Assembly (NCBI GenBank): GCA_964462515.1
Contig: CAYWXK010000021.1
Coordinates: forward strand, 11,689-75,688
Source of the DNA: CAYWXK01 sp964462515
GTDB lineage: Bacteria > Planctomycetota > Phycisphaerae > Sedimentisphaerales > Anaerobacaceae
Direction of reading: 5' to 3'
DNA: 64,000 bases
The notes beneath the pieces were generated by a model that ran no database searches, had not been told where the DNA came from, and saw only the letters and a program-made list of their open reading frames with translations. This document shows, one piece after another, positions 32,464 to 47,400 of the stretch. Position numbers and translations under genes: made by a program. Position 1 is the stretch's first letter, and each line of letters opens with the position of its first letter.

Positions 32464-35400
32464 TTAAGGAGGTGACCGGAGCACGGCTGGCCACGGCGGG
32501 TCAGAAGGCGCGGTCTCGTTACGGTAGAGGTCACGGACCTTGACAACCCACTCGGTATATACGTTGATACCGCCGAGTTGAACAATATATGTAGGACTGG
32601 TCTGCCATACACTACTAAAGCGTGGGTCATTCGTGCAGACGAAATTATACTCAACAAAACCGCTCGCGTCTGTAGCCGGTAATGCTCTCATCGTAGCCCA
32701 GTAAGGATTGGTCCCACCACGATAGAATTTCAGCGGTCTGCCATCATAGTTGTTTGCATCCAAAGCTGTATCCCATTGAGCGGGGTTGGGAGTTGGAGCA
32801 GTTATATCCGGCGTTAGCAAGGTCGTTGCATAAGCGATAATTGACCAGGCAGTTTCGTTCTTATTTTCCGAATTATCTCTGGCTTTAACCCTGTAGCCGT
32901 AGGAAGTATTGGGGTCAAGATTGACATCTATAAATTGAGTGCCGCTTTGCCAGACGATATTGTTACCGGCCGGGTCACGCGTTATGTTCCAGAAGCCATA
33001 GCTTACACCGCTATCATCGTAGGCAACGGTAGATTCCATCATAATCGAGTTTTGTCCGGTTGCGGTAGGCGGCGTAGCCCAGGTAGGAGCAGGTGCAGGC
33101 GGCGTGTTGTCAACGCCGGCAAAGCGAATAACAGACCATTCGGTCTCGTTGCCTATCTCGTCGCGGGCTTTAACTCTATAGCCATATCTATAACCCGCTG
33201 TCAGACCCGTATCTGTATATGCTCTGCCGGCCTGCCAGCCGCTGTCACTGCCGCCTTTGTCACGGCCATAGACGCACTCGAAGTAGTACTCAACATTCCA
33301 GCCCCAGAAGTCGAATGCAGTTTGCGCAATCATTCTGATTGATGTCGCTGAGGCCAAATAAGGCTCAATCTCCCACTCGGCCGGGTCAGGAATCGGCGCT
33401 TCGGTATCCGCAACCAGCCAGCATTCAGCGAAGGATGCCAGGTCTTTGAGGTTCACAAACCTGTCAAACGTAAGGTCTGCGCCATTGCACCAGCCATTGA
33501 GGTCTGAACAACCGGAATTGAGCCATCTTGAAGCAAGTATCGCAAAGTCTTTGAAGTTGATAACGCCATCATAAACCAGGTCGCAGAACCTGCACGGCTC
33601 GAACGTCCTGTAATGGTAGCCCATATCAACCTTACCGCGCTCAAGCTCTCCATCGGTGCGAGTTGTGTATCCGACGATTTCTCCGATTGGCGTAACGTAT
33701 CTAATCAATTCCAGATTACCCGCATAGTCGCTGCCCGCATCGACGCACGGACTATTTTGAGTCTGGTTCGGGTCACCGACAGAGGTCTGGCTGAGATAGT
33801 AATTGCCGAACGGCCCGAGCACAAACAGCGGGTCTGTGTCGATGTTCCTGCCATTGTTAACCCAATCGGTGGGGTTGCTCGGTTCAAGCTTGCAACCCTT
33901 GTCAACATAAACGCCCGCCCAGCCGCCTTTAACGTCACTGTATTTGACGGTAAGGGTTGCAGGTCTTCGGTCATATTCAAAGCCCGTTCCTACCGCGAGC
34001 TGTTGGCCTAACAGGGCATAGTTGTTCCAGAAGATGCTGTTATTAACATCGCAAAGGCTTTCATACGAGCAATACAGCCCGCCGCCAAAGCCGGTGCGGC
34101 CCGCTTGCCCGCCCTCGCCCGAGGCAGCATTGCCAACAAACGTGCAGTTTGAGACGACCGGGTTGGCAGACCAGTTGACGGAAATTCCACCGCCGTCCCT
34201 GCCCGCTGTGTTGTTGGCTATCAGGCAGTTTTTAATCAGCGGCGAATTCGAGTCTCCGAACAGATACACGCCGCCGCCGGAACCGGTGGCAATATTGTAG
34301 GTAATATTGCAGTCTCGAATTAGGGTATCAGTAGAGAAGCAGTAGATACCGGCGCCGGCACCAAACCTGAATGTGTTGGGGTCGTTAGGATCGACTATCG
34401 CATTGGGGTCGGCCGCCGGAGAAGCGATATTACGCTGGACATCGCATCCAACAATCGTGGCTGCGCCATCGGTTGAGCACAAGCCGCCGCCAACATAGGA
34501 TGAATTAGCGGCGAAATTGCAGTCCACAATATCCAGGGTCGATGCGACTCCATAGACGCCGCCGCCGACAGATGCGGAATTGTTAGCTATGTTGCAGTCA
34601 ACAAGTGTGGCCCAGACATTACCCATAGCGTTAGCATCATAAAGATTACTATCGAAGAAGTAGCTTAAATAATAGCTGTAAGTATGATAGTAATAATAAT
34701 CACCGTAATAATCTTCGTAGCCGGTCTTGCTGCCATCGAAGCACACGCCGCCGCCGTAGCCGCTGTACTCGCCATTCTGATATGTGGTTCGGTTAGCCTG
34801 CAGGTTACAGTTTTCAAATGTTGATGAAGAACCGGTATCGCAATAGATACCTGCACCGTAGCTTGGAATATTATAGTTTCTTCTCGGCTGCTGCTGGATA
34901 CCGCTGGGCACGTTGTTGCCGCCAACGCCGCTTACGCTGCCCTGCGTAACACTGTTACTGAACGTGCAATCAGTGAATTTAGGCGTGGACAGCATACCAC
35001 AATATATGCCGCCGCCGTATGAACTGAACAGCTCTGGGTCAGGCTGGCAGGGGTCGGCGTATGTCAGGCCGCCGTAGCCACCCATCCCGTATTCTGAGCC
35101 GCCGTTACCGCCGTTACCTCCATTGCCGCCGACTGCCCGACAGTTGTTGACAATGCAGTTTATGAACGTCGGGCTTGTTGCCACGTCGCAATATACGCCG
35201 GCCCCGGCAGCCCGCCCCGGCACGCCGCCATTGCCGCCACCGGCTCTGGCGCCGCCGTCCGCCCCATTGCCGCCGTTACCGGCTGTTGCCACGCAGTTAT
35301 TGATTATGCAGTTTCGGATGATTGGGCTGCTTCCCCATCTCAGTAAGACCGGCCTGTAGTATTCCCACCAGTTCGGGTCGTTAATAATATCGTTAATATC

Positions 35401-38400
35401 TTCCGGATAATCATAGTAATACTCGAAGACGTCGCCGATATAAATACCAGCTCCTCCGGCATAACCGCCATTGCCGCCGTTTCCGCCGTCCTGGTCGTCG
35501 CCGCCAGCATTACCGCCGCTGGCATCACCGGCAGTGACAGAGCAGTTTATGATAACACAATTCGATACGATGTGATTACCGATGATGGTAATAGCAGAAT
35601 TGCTAAATACGGAGCCGTTACCTGTGAAAGCACCCTCCGCCGTATCCAGATACATGTAAGGTAAATTATCACTGCCTTCGATACCACGAGCACCATCACC
35701 CTCTGGGCCGGGAGAATCTATCGCGAAAGTATGCGAGTTCATAATGGTAATACCGTTCAGCACGCACCTGCCGCCGGGAGCACCAATAAGATGGATGCCG
35801 CCATCGAGCTCGTTGGCACAATCTATGATTGTAGATAATATAACATTCGGGTCATCAGGATTGGTGCCGGTAATTGTGATATTTTTGCCCATTACTGTAT
35901 AGCCGGTGCCTGCGTATCTGCCGCTGTGAAGGACAATAATATCGCCTTCTCTGGCGTCATTTATCGCCTGCTGGATCCCAAGGTAGGTGTATCGACCATC
36001 GGTGGACACGTTCAAAATACGCGGGATAGCCGGCTCGAATTCCAAAACAACGACTCTGTTGCCATACATAGTGACGCTGTTGAGCACGCTAACCGAAGAA
36101 TCATTGTTGGTGCCGGTCCATCTTCGGACACGGTAGTTAGGGGCAGGTATTGCCTTCAAACTCACCAGTTCGCCGGGGGTATAATAGTTGATTTCCGGCG
36201 CCTGATTAGGCTCAACCGTGCCGTTACCGATAACAATTATCTCCAGCGTGTATTGAACAGGCGGGCCTGTAAAGAACGGATAGTGATAACCCATATCCGC
36301 ATAGCCAATGTCAAACTGGTTCAATATGCTTGTGGTTATCAGGCCCAAATTATATGTAGTCTGGAGAGTCCCGAGGATGTATTGCTCGCCGGCGTTGACA
36401 CAGGGGCTGGTCTGAGGCTGACCGGCCTGCATCTGGCTGAGGTAGAAATCGCCCAGACCTCCGCTTGCCCACAGCGGGTTGTCATCTATATTACCATCGC
36501 CATCGTCGCCATTCTCGATGCACGAATATGTTGCCTCGCAGTTATAGAGGTCGTCACCGGCCGAGTATTGGTCGCCCCATACGCCCCACATACCGCCGCT
36601 GCGGCCTATGATGCAGTTACTTATCACCGGGTCAGAATCACGGCAGGCGATTCCACCCTTTGGATTGGGATATAGACCGCCGTCACCATAATCCAGACCG
36701 TCATTGTATGCGATTGTGCAAAGCGTAATGGTCGCATCTGAATCATATAGATATATTGCGCCGCCAATGTCACCTGATATGTTATACGTAATTAAGCAGT
36801 TGATAATTACAGGAGCAGCACCGGCCTGACAATAGATACCTCCGCCGAACCCGCCTGCGTTGTTGTAGGTTATCTCGGTATTGGTGATAACCGGCGAGCC
36901 ATTGGTGCAATAAATGGCACCGCCGTCACCGGTAGCTCTGTTATTAATAATCTTGCAGTTGGTTATTCTCGGCGATACTGCGTCGATCAGCATGGCGCCG
37001 CCAAATTGGGCAGAACCATTGGTAATAGTAAAGCCATCAACTATATAATTCGGGTCTTCATTGCTGTCAAATATAAAGGCCCGGCCTAACATTTGACAAT
37101 TGATGATGCATTCTTCGGAGCCGTTCTCGCTTCGAACCGTTATCGGCCTAAAATCATTCGGCTCCAATCCTGCCTTAAGGTCAATATTGTAGTTACCTGT
37201 GCCCGTATAGATACCGTCAGAAACCACAACGCTATAGAAAGGTCCTGCTGCGTTAATTGCATCCTGTATCGTGGGGAATGGGCTGCGGCGGTCAAGAATC
37301 ATCCTGGCATCATACAAATTGATGATATTCTGACCTATCAATGCGAACTCGACCGCCACAAATACATTAGCACCACGGACCGTTACAGTATTGTTCGGCT
37401 CCTTGGACGCATCGTTATCGGTTCCATACCAGGCCTTGACTCGGTAATTCGGGTCGGGTGTCGCAAGTAAGGCTATTATCTCGCCATCGTAGAATGAGCC
37501 ATTATTCGGCTCGACTATGCCGTGCGGACCATCGCCTCTGTCAATTACGAACGCACGGAAATTATACTTAGGAGCCGGCTCGAACGAAACCGTAACGTGC
37601 TTGTCCTGGGTCATAGTAACAGTGTTGATACGGTCGGTGGAAATATCATCATTGGTGCCTGTCCATTTCTTCACCTTGTAGCCAATATCCGGCACCGCCC
37701 TGAGAGTTACTACATTGCTGCCGAAACCTTTATAGATAACAGCCGAATTGGGGTCAACAAACCCGTGTTTCTTATGGTCATTCGGGTCCTCAAGCACAGT
37801 AACAGTCAAATGATACCCAATAAGCCCGCGCCTGTAGTGGTAGCCCATATCAACGATGCTAACGTCATTGACGCCATCGGTTCTGGTGGTATATGTGCTT
37901 AGCCTAATATCGGGGTCACCGGCCTGGGCGCTTCCTACATCAACGCAGGGGCTTGCTCTCAATTGACCGGAAGCTATCTGACTTAGGTAATAACCAGCAG
38001 CGAATAACGGGTCTTTGGCGATATTATGACTGGCCGGCTCCCAACTATTACTGTCGGCATTCCACCAATCAAGTTTGCAACCATCCTCAACATAGACGGA
38101 CGCCGGAGGCTTTCCAATCAATTGTATCGCTTCCATAACGGCGTCAACCAGCTCGGCGGAACTGGCTGCATCAATTACCGCCCCTCCTGTCCCCTCAGCT
38201 AAAATGCTAAAATACGATGTTGTTATCGTGTCGCCATCAACCGGAATCGCGAACACTTTTACCCCGCCTGCAGTAGCGGCTGCAATCACAGTAGCCGCTC
38301 TGTATCCTGTAGTGGGCTCAGGGTCGTGTGGTGGGGCATCACCAATAAGAATGATTACCCTACTTACATCCGAGCCGGTGCGCCAGCTTCCAAGCGAGTT

Positions 38401-41400
38401 GGCATCGATGCAATGCATCAACGCCGAATAGACCGATTCTCTCCAGTCCATACCGAAGCCCAGACCCAATGCGTTAATACCCGCCCGCACCAGTGCCGGG
38501 TTCGTTTCAAAGCTAAGGTCGTCGTTATACGGATAATCAATACCTGGACTGCCATAAGGCATCTGTGGAATATCACGATAGTCAACCACAGCAATTCTAT
38601 AATCCTGACTCTTGGCCGCAATCTGATTGATGATTTCTGTGGCCGATACCTTAACGGCGTCAATGTCATCCCACATACTGGCAGTTGTGTCTATGCAGAA
38701 AATGACATCGAGCTTTGTCGGTGGCTGAACAAAATTAGGCTCCGGCTGAATGTCGCTGTATGTAATATTCAATCTCGATGGCCTCGGCCCATATTCATCA
38801 CCGCTTCCCACCGCAATTTGAGAACCATCGATACCGATGTTACCCCAGATGATTGAATCAATAACAACGGTATTGCTGTCGTAAGAGCAATACAGACCGC
38901 CGCCATATCCTACGGCGCCGGTAACCTCATTGTCGGCTATCGTGCAGTCGGAAATTATCGGCTCTGCGTACCAGTTGACGGAAATGCCGCCGCCGTCGCG
39001 TGCGGCAACGTTACCTGTGAACAAACAGTTATGCAGCAGAGGCGAGAATGCTATCTGCTGGTCGCTGCCGGCCAAATAAATACCGCCGCCTGAGCCGGTC
39101 GCCTCGTTGTCCATAAAGACACTGTCGCTAATATCGACTATCGAGGACAGGCAATGATAACCGCCGCCTAATCCATATATTATACCGGGGTCAAACGGTA
39201 TAGGTATATTGGGGTCGTTAGGTTCTTGCACAGGTTCAATAAATGCGCGGTTCCCGGCGATAATAGAACCGGTGATTGTGCCTGTCGAATCTACCGAGTA
39301 CAGGCCTCCTCCGTGGTAGGCGTTGCAATTCGTGATGTTACAATCGACAATCGTCACCGTTGAGTTAGACCACCACATCGCGCCGCCGATGCAGGCGTTG
39401 CTGTCGCTAATGGCGCAGTTTACAAACTTCAGCGCACAATCATCCTCAAATGCAACGGCACCACCGTAGCTAACCATAACATCATCGGGAAGAGGAACGG
39501 TATTGATATCGGCAAAACTATCGGTAATAGTGCAGTTTATAAACTCCGGGTTGCTGCGCCGGCCCGCATAAATCGTGCCGCCGAAGTTCTCGATATCGAG
39601 GTTTCTGTCTGGAATCGTGATGGAGGTTATCCAATAGCCAGGCGTGCCGCCAACACCACAGTCGCCACCGTAGCTACGGCTGTTCCTGAACAGACAGTTT
39701 ATGAACTTAGGCGAGCTGTCAACCTCAATATACACAGCACCGCCATAACCGCTGTATTTCCAGTAATCCTTGAAGTAACCAGGGACTCCAACCTCATAGA
39801 ACAGCCTCGGAGCACTATTGACCTCGTATGGACCGTAATCCCAGCCATCCCACCAGTACCAGTAAGGATAAGTCATTGGGCCGGTTTCAATGGAATCAGA
39901 CCACTCCCAGTTACCACCCCTGCCGCCTGCGCCTACTGGGGGACCGTTACCGCCATCGCCGCCGTTGCCGCCCTGGACGAAACAATTCACAAAACTGCAG
40001 TCCATAAATGTCGGATTGCTGCTGTATCCTATATATGCAGCCCCGCCATAAGCCCATCCCGCCCAGCCGCCGTCATGACCGATAGGATTGTCGTCATCGC
40101 CCCGTCCTCCATCGCCGCCCATGACGGAGCAGTCTGTAAAGGTGCAGTTCTGGACAGCAGGCGAACCGTTATAAATTAACATTGCACCGCCGACAATACT
40201 AGTGCCGTTCTGCCCGTCATCCAGTATTATCGTTGGGTTTCCTCCGTCCGAACCTACCAACCTGCATTCGGTGAAGTTGCAGTTCCGCACCGTAGGCGAG
40301 CATGAATATATGTCCATACCGCCTCTTCGGATGGTAAGGCCGTCAATTATCGCCTCGGAGTCAAGCGTAGTAACAAGGATACGGAACGTATCTAAAACCG
40401 TCGCTCGCACGCACACAGGGTCATCAGGATTGGTGCTGGTAAGAGTAATGCCCTTGTTAACCCTGATAATCCTGATGCCCATAAACGGATAAGCAGGCGT
40501 ATATGTGCCGGTCGGGATGATAACAACATCACCGGTCTGGGCCGCATCAACTGCATGCTGAATAGTGGTGTAATTGGGGTCACTTCCGACAACAATGGTT
40601 CTGGGCTGGTTAAACCAGACGGTAACATCTCTGTCGGAAGTCATAATAACGGAATTTGTGAGAGCTTTCGAGCTATCATCGAGGGTTCCTGTCCAGGCTG
40701 CAACACGGTAACCTGCCTCCGGAATAGCTGTTATCGGCACCAGCATACCAGCATAGTAAATACCACTGGTCGGCTTAACCCAGCCGTGCCCATCCGTTAC
40801 CCTTGCAGTCAACCGATACTTATGTAAAGCTCGATGGTCAAGATAGTGGAAACCAATGTCAACAACGGCATTATCAGCGATACCATCAACACGTGTTGTA
40901 TATGCTTGCATGCCAACATTGTGGGCTGAATCACTGCCGGCGTTAAAGGCCGGACTGTTACGAGTCTGACCTGCTGCAATCTGACTGAGATAATAGCTGC
41001 CCAACGGTCCGGTTAAGAACAATGGGTCTCCAACTTTGTTTGTAACATCAATATCAGGACCGGCAAGCGTGCTGGTCTGCCTGGTAATAGTATCATAGAC
41101 CCCATAGTCGCCATCTTGGTTTCCATAGAACAGACAATACCTTACAATTGGGTCTCCAAAATCTTCTTCTGCTATTGCGTGGTTGTTGCAATGCTGGAAT
41201 ATCGAGTCGGTAACAACCGGCGCCGAAGCCCAATCACAGAATATTGCGCCGCCCAGCTCTCCTGCGCTATTGTCGCCAAAGGTGCAATTCTGGATTTGCG
41301 GAGTCGCAAAAAGGTTAGCAGAAATAGCACCGCCGTCAAAGCTTGACGTGTTACCTGTCATCAGGCAGTTCTTGACCAGGTGATTAACAAACCCGCCAAA

Positions 41401-44400
41401 GAAATTGATAGCTCCGCCGGAACCGTTGATACCTCCTACCTTATTATCGGAAATCCTAAAGTTTTCTATCCTTGTGTGCGTATCCACGAGGGCTGCAGCG
41501 CCGCCGATGGCCAAACTGGTGCTCATATCCGGCGGTTCTCCTACTCCATAATAAACGTTGTAGAATGCATCATAAGAGTAGGGAGTATCATAAGTAGAAC
41601 CATAGCCCCAAAAACCCCAGCTGTAAGGCCCACCCACATAGTAGTAAGGAGCATACGAAACGCCTCTATCCATGTTGATGCCGCTGCCGCCTAAGGCCGA
41701 ATTACCGTTCATAGTCCCACCAATTAAATCGATGGTCCCACTCGACACGAATAATGCCCCGCCGCACCTCGCTGTATTATTTATAAAGTAACAATCGGTA
41801 AAGACAGCATTGAAGTCCTGGAAGCAGATGGCACCACCCCATCCGGTCGTGCCTTCGATAGCCTTATTGCTGGTAAATTGACAGGACTTGAAGTTCAGGT
41901 TCAATGTAGTGTTTATATTGGGGTCATTGGCGTCATAAAATGCCCCTACGGCACCACCGTTTTGGCCAGCCACGTTACCGCCGAATACGCAGTTAATGAA
42001 GTTAGCATCACCATCGCAATCAACCGCACCGCCATTATAGAAAGCAGCGTTTCCATAGAAGCCGGTATTTCTGATGCTCACACCATTACAATCAGGCCCG
42101 ATATAGACAGCACCGCCGCCTGTTTCATAGTCTATTTCGGTATAGGCCAGATAGAATGGGTAATAATATGGATATACATAAGGATAGTAATAATAGTAAT
42201 AGTCATAGTAATCCGCCGGATAGTAATAGTAAGTATTACCAAACCCGTAGGCGCCACTTCGGTCGGAGAGCTGGTTATTTTTAAACAGGCAGTTATTGAC
42301 ATCCACAATGTTTCTACCTTCAATATAGACAGCTCCGCCGAGGTTGCCTGTGAATGTGCAGTTAGTAAGAGTTGTTGTATTATTACGCTTCGAGAATAAA
42401 GCACCACCTCTGATATAGACGGAAATATCTTCTTCAAAAGCAAATCTGGCAGGATAGAATTCGAAGGCCTTGTTGTCGGTGAATACGCAATCAACAAAGT
42501 TTGCATCTGCGCCGGCGTAGTAAGCCGCACCGCCGGCTATACCACCGCGTGCAACGGCATATCCGATATAGCCATCGTCGGCAGGTCCGCCATTGTCCGC
42601 AGGAAGGGCCTGACCAGTACCTCTCGCACCACCCGGACCACCATCGCCTGTGGTAGCGACGTTATTGATGAAGTTGCAGTCTCTGATTACGGGGACACTT
42701 CCAAATTCACAATAAATTCCGCCACCCATACCATCGCCAATGGCACTGCCGCCGTTGCCGCCCCAGCTTTCCCACCCGCTGGAACTATCACCACCGTCTC
42801 CACCAAACCCGCCGCAGCCGCCTTTAGCAAAGTTATCTTTAATGGTGCAGTCAATAATGACCGGGCAACTGCCGTTGCGACAGGCAATAGCGCCACCATA
42901 ACCACTTCCGAAGCCGGCACCGCCGTTACCACCCCATTGCCCATGATTAGTCTGGTACGTCTGAGTCGCTCCCGGAGGCAGGTAAGTCCACTGCGGGAAT
43001 GCCGCAGAAGTCGATATACCAATAGCACCGTCACCACCGTGAGCACCGGTAACCGTGCAGTTTGTTATCACGCAATTTTTAATTGTCGGGGAGCTGGCGT
43101 TTTCACAAAGGATGCCGCCGCCGTAAGCATCGCCAGTAGCATTCCGGCCACGCTCTGCCCGCGGTGGAGGCGGGGTAGCAATCGGCGTCCCCTCATAAGG
43201 AATAGGAGTCTGCAACCCGTAACGTCCGGCCAATCCCTTGGCAGCTCTCATATAGCCATTTCTTATAGTAAATCCTGTTACAATTGTGTTGGGGTCTTCG
43301 CCGCTACGGAAGTGGAACGCACGTCGTGGGGTGAATAGACTGCCCTGGCAATCAATAATCGTGTTCGCTATAACCTGCGGGTCATCCGGGTCGGTTGACA
43401 TTAAAGTAATACTCTTACCCTGGAAGTCAATGCCATTGGGGTCGGTTACGTAATGGACTCCTTTAGTTACGATAATATTGGTGTCACCGAAGCCGGCGGC
43501 ATTGACCGCCTCTTCAATCGTGCTGTATTCGAGCGGGACAAACATGTTGCGCGTAATAGCCCGCTCAAACTCGACACGCACCACCTTGTCGCCATCTATC
43601 GTGACCATATTGGTCTTCTTGTTCCAGGATGGGTCTTTGTTGGTACCGCTCCAACTTTTGACTCGGTATCCTTCACCTGGAAACGCAGTTAACCGAAGGA
43701 CACTCCCGCCATAGTATTTGTATGTATAAACACCATTAGCGGGGTCATACAAATCACTGCTCGGGTCAACTGCATTGGGGTCAACTACAACAGAACCAGG
43801 ACCAACAATTATAATGACTAATTCATATTTGGGGCCGGTAAGCGGATAATGGAACCCCAGGTTCACAATGCCAGAATCAGGAACCAGATCGCTTCGGGTG
43901 GTAAGCTCATCCATACCGAGGGCGCTTGCCAGGTCGCTTCCGATATCGATGCAGGAGCTATCAACTAATTGCAGATGTCCGGCGCCGATTTGACTCAAGT
44001 AGTACTCGCCCAGAGGCCCCGGCACAAAGTTCGGGTCTTCACCAATGTTATGGGTGTTCAGGTCGAAGCAGTTGGGGTCCCAGCTAAATGGATTGTCCGG
44101 CTCATTAGGCTCCCAGCCCTCGAGCGTGCAACCTTCTTCAACATAGATTGGCGGATAGTATGGCCTTATGTCAGCAAAAGAGCCATACTGGATAAATACC
44201 GCTGAGTCAAGAGCAGTATCGCCTGCGTCGGCAATTGCCAGCTTAATATGATGGATGCCGGAACCAATATTCAACGCCTGGGCAGTAAATACGTTTGTGA
44301 AACCATCGTATTCAAACGGGAAGGCCTGCACGCCTCCAAGGTCGCTGAGGTCATTATTGTTGAATAGCTCCGGATGAGAAGCATTCACTCCGAATGGATT

Positions 44401-47400
44401 ACCACCGTTGACATTATTGATTGAAACCGGCGTACTCGTGCCGGGTATCAGTGCGACATTCTCACCATCCAGGAAGAACCCGAATACATCGTTAAAAGGA
44501 CTATATACAAATTCATTATACTCATCGGAAGCAAAAACGAAGTTAAAAAACAGGTCGCCGCCTTTACTGACAAAATCAAACTCGAGTACAGTTGCATCAT
44601 AAGTTCTATATCCTGGAATAAGAGCAGTCAGGTCATTGTCACCGGGCAGGAGGTTAGACGCACTCGCATAATCACTTGCGTTATATCCCGGCTGGGCCAG
44701 GTTGGCGCCCGGCGCCAGGCGTGAATCACCGCATGTCATGATGATTCCCGACTCCATACCAATGCCCGCTGCCAGTCCGCCGATAAATGTTCCTGCCGCA
44801 TTCGGACCGCCTCTATAAGTAGCATTGCTCACCGTGATGCCGCGACCGAGAATCGTATCCACTAAAGCCTTAGGGTCGTTTGTAGCCGTAACGTTCAGAA
44901 CAGGACTGAGGCCCCACTGCATCATATTTGGCCCAATCATAGTTCTGGGGTCATAGTATGGACCTATATCGGTGTAAGTAACTTTTACCTGCGAAGGTAA
45001 CGGATAGGCCTCGTCTCCGCTGGCTACAGCAATTGCGGCGCCTTTGGCGCTGACGTTGTGCCAAATAATCGTATCGACGACCTCGACATTGCTTTCATAA
45101 GATACATACAAGCCGCCGCCGAAAGCCGTGCCTATATTATCAACCAGCGAGCTGTTGGAGATTCGTAACCGATTCTGCCAGTTAGAAGAGATAGCTCCAC
45201 CGTCTTTTACGGCAGAGTTGTAAAACAGCAAGCAATTCTTAACTGTCGTTAAGTTTTCTTCGCCATCAGCAAGGTATATACCGCCGCCTGATGTTGTGGC
45301 CCTATTATGGCTGATTCGACAATCCTGAATCGATGTCGGGCCTGCAAACGAATAGATACCGCCGCCCTGAGCAAAGCCGGACCTGTCTTCGTTTCTAACA
45401 ACAATAATGATGTTCGGGTCGTTCGGGTCAGGAACATAAGTATAGGTTACGATAATTCTGGCGGCCTCATTGTAACTAATCGTGCAGCCTTTGATTTCTG
45501 CCTTGGGTGAATACAAACTAAACACACCGCCGCCGCGAACGGCTGTGTTGAAAGCGATATTGCAATCTGCAATCGACAGGTTATTTGCCTCGGTAAAGTA
45601 TATTCCACCACCATCCTCGACCGCATTGTTGTCTAAAACTGCCGTGTTGTAAACCGTGCCCTGGCAGTTCGGGTCAAAATACAAGGCGCCACCATAGTCA
45701 GCCATGTTATCTGAGAAGTTGCAGTCTCTAACCGTCAGTTGATTGTTCAGATACCACAGGATTGCACCACCGTCTTCGGCAACGCTATTTCCAACAAAAT
45801 TGCAGTCATTAACTTCCGATGTGCAGCCCATCGTATAGCAAATTGCACCGCCGCCGCCGATAGCTGCTATATTGTTTTCAAACAGGCATCGCTCGACCAG
45901 AGATATGCTGTCAGTGCCGTGACAGAGACCGCCGCCGTTGAAGCTGGCATAGTTGTCGATAAAGTTGCAATCGGTAATTGCTGCATAGCTGCCTGTGTTG
46001 CAGTAAATCGCTCCACCGGAACCGCCATACGCAAAGCAATTAGTAATTGTGCAATCTTCAAACGTGGCTGTGCTGTTGACGTCAATCCATACGCCGCCGC
46101 CGTTTCCTAACAAGGCTGTGCAATCGCTGATATTAACATTGCGGAAGGTCGGGTGGCTGTTTGCATCGACAAATATCGCACCGCCGTCATTGAGGAAAGT
46201 TTCACAGTTGCTTATCACTACATTGACAATAATCGGACTGCTGTCAGACTCAATGTATATAGCACCGCCTGGCTGCTCATAAACGCTGCCGTTGACTATT
46301 GTAAAGCCGTTAAGGACCGTGTTGGCATCCGTGCCTCTGGTAAATGTAATGGCACGGTCGATAAGTTGACAATCAATAATCGTTTGCTCAACAACAGTAG
46401 AATCATCGGGTTTAGCGCTGACCAATCTGAGGTCTTTACCCTGGAAGTTGATGCCGCCGTCGTAAGTCCCGGCTGCAACCACAAGTGTATCGCCGTTTTC
46501 TGCGGTGCTGATAGCACGCTTAATAGCGTCGCCTCCGCCCGATACCTGAATTTTCTTAGGCAGTCTGAACTTGGCCCTGATGACCAGGTCAGAGTTCACA
46601 ATTATCTCAAAGTCCTTTTCAACAGAAAGCCGCCTGTCATTAACATCATACCAGCCCTTCAGGAAATATCCTTCGTCGGGATGCGCCTTTAAGGAAAGCT
46701 GCGTCCCTGCATAATATAGCGCGCTATCCGGTTCAACCGTGCCGTGAATGCCAGGGTCGTTGAGGTCCTCTACTATAACGATAGTAACCTGATATTTATC
46801 AACGCCCTTACTGTAGTGGTAACCCATATCAACAAGACTAGAACTACGGTCATAAATACCATCTATCCGCGTCGTGTATGTGTCCATACCGACTTCTCTT
46901 GCCAGAGCGCTGCCTCCATCAACACAGTTGCTCTCAATCACCTGGCCGGCCGCCATCTGACTTAAGTAGTAACCAAAGATAAAGTTCGGGTCTTCTTCAA
47001 TGTTGAAGCTGTTGGGCCACATTGTATGGTCCCAGCCCCAATAGTTATTGGTATTGGGCGCCCTCCAACCATTCAGCACACAATCTTTTTCAACATAAAT
47101 CGGCGGACCTGCAAAACCGCCAATCAACGCCCCAAGATTAACCCTCGGCTTGGTTATCGCAACCTTCGTATCGGTAACAGGGTCGCCGGTCCTAATTAAT
47201 AATGTCTTGACCTCGCCGGGTGTCAGATACCTTCTTATCTTAGCTAAAGCAGCAGACTGCAAATCTGCAACACAACCAGCCGCAAATGGACAAGATGAGC
47301 TTGTCCCTGCAAAGGTTGGGAAATAATCACCAGGGTCATAGCCGGCAGCCCCAACAAGGTCCGTGGTGAACATCGGGTCTGCAGGTGCAAGAATATCCAG

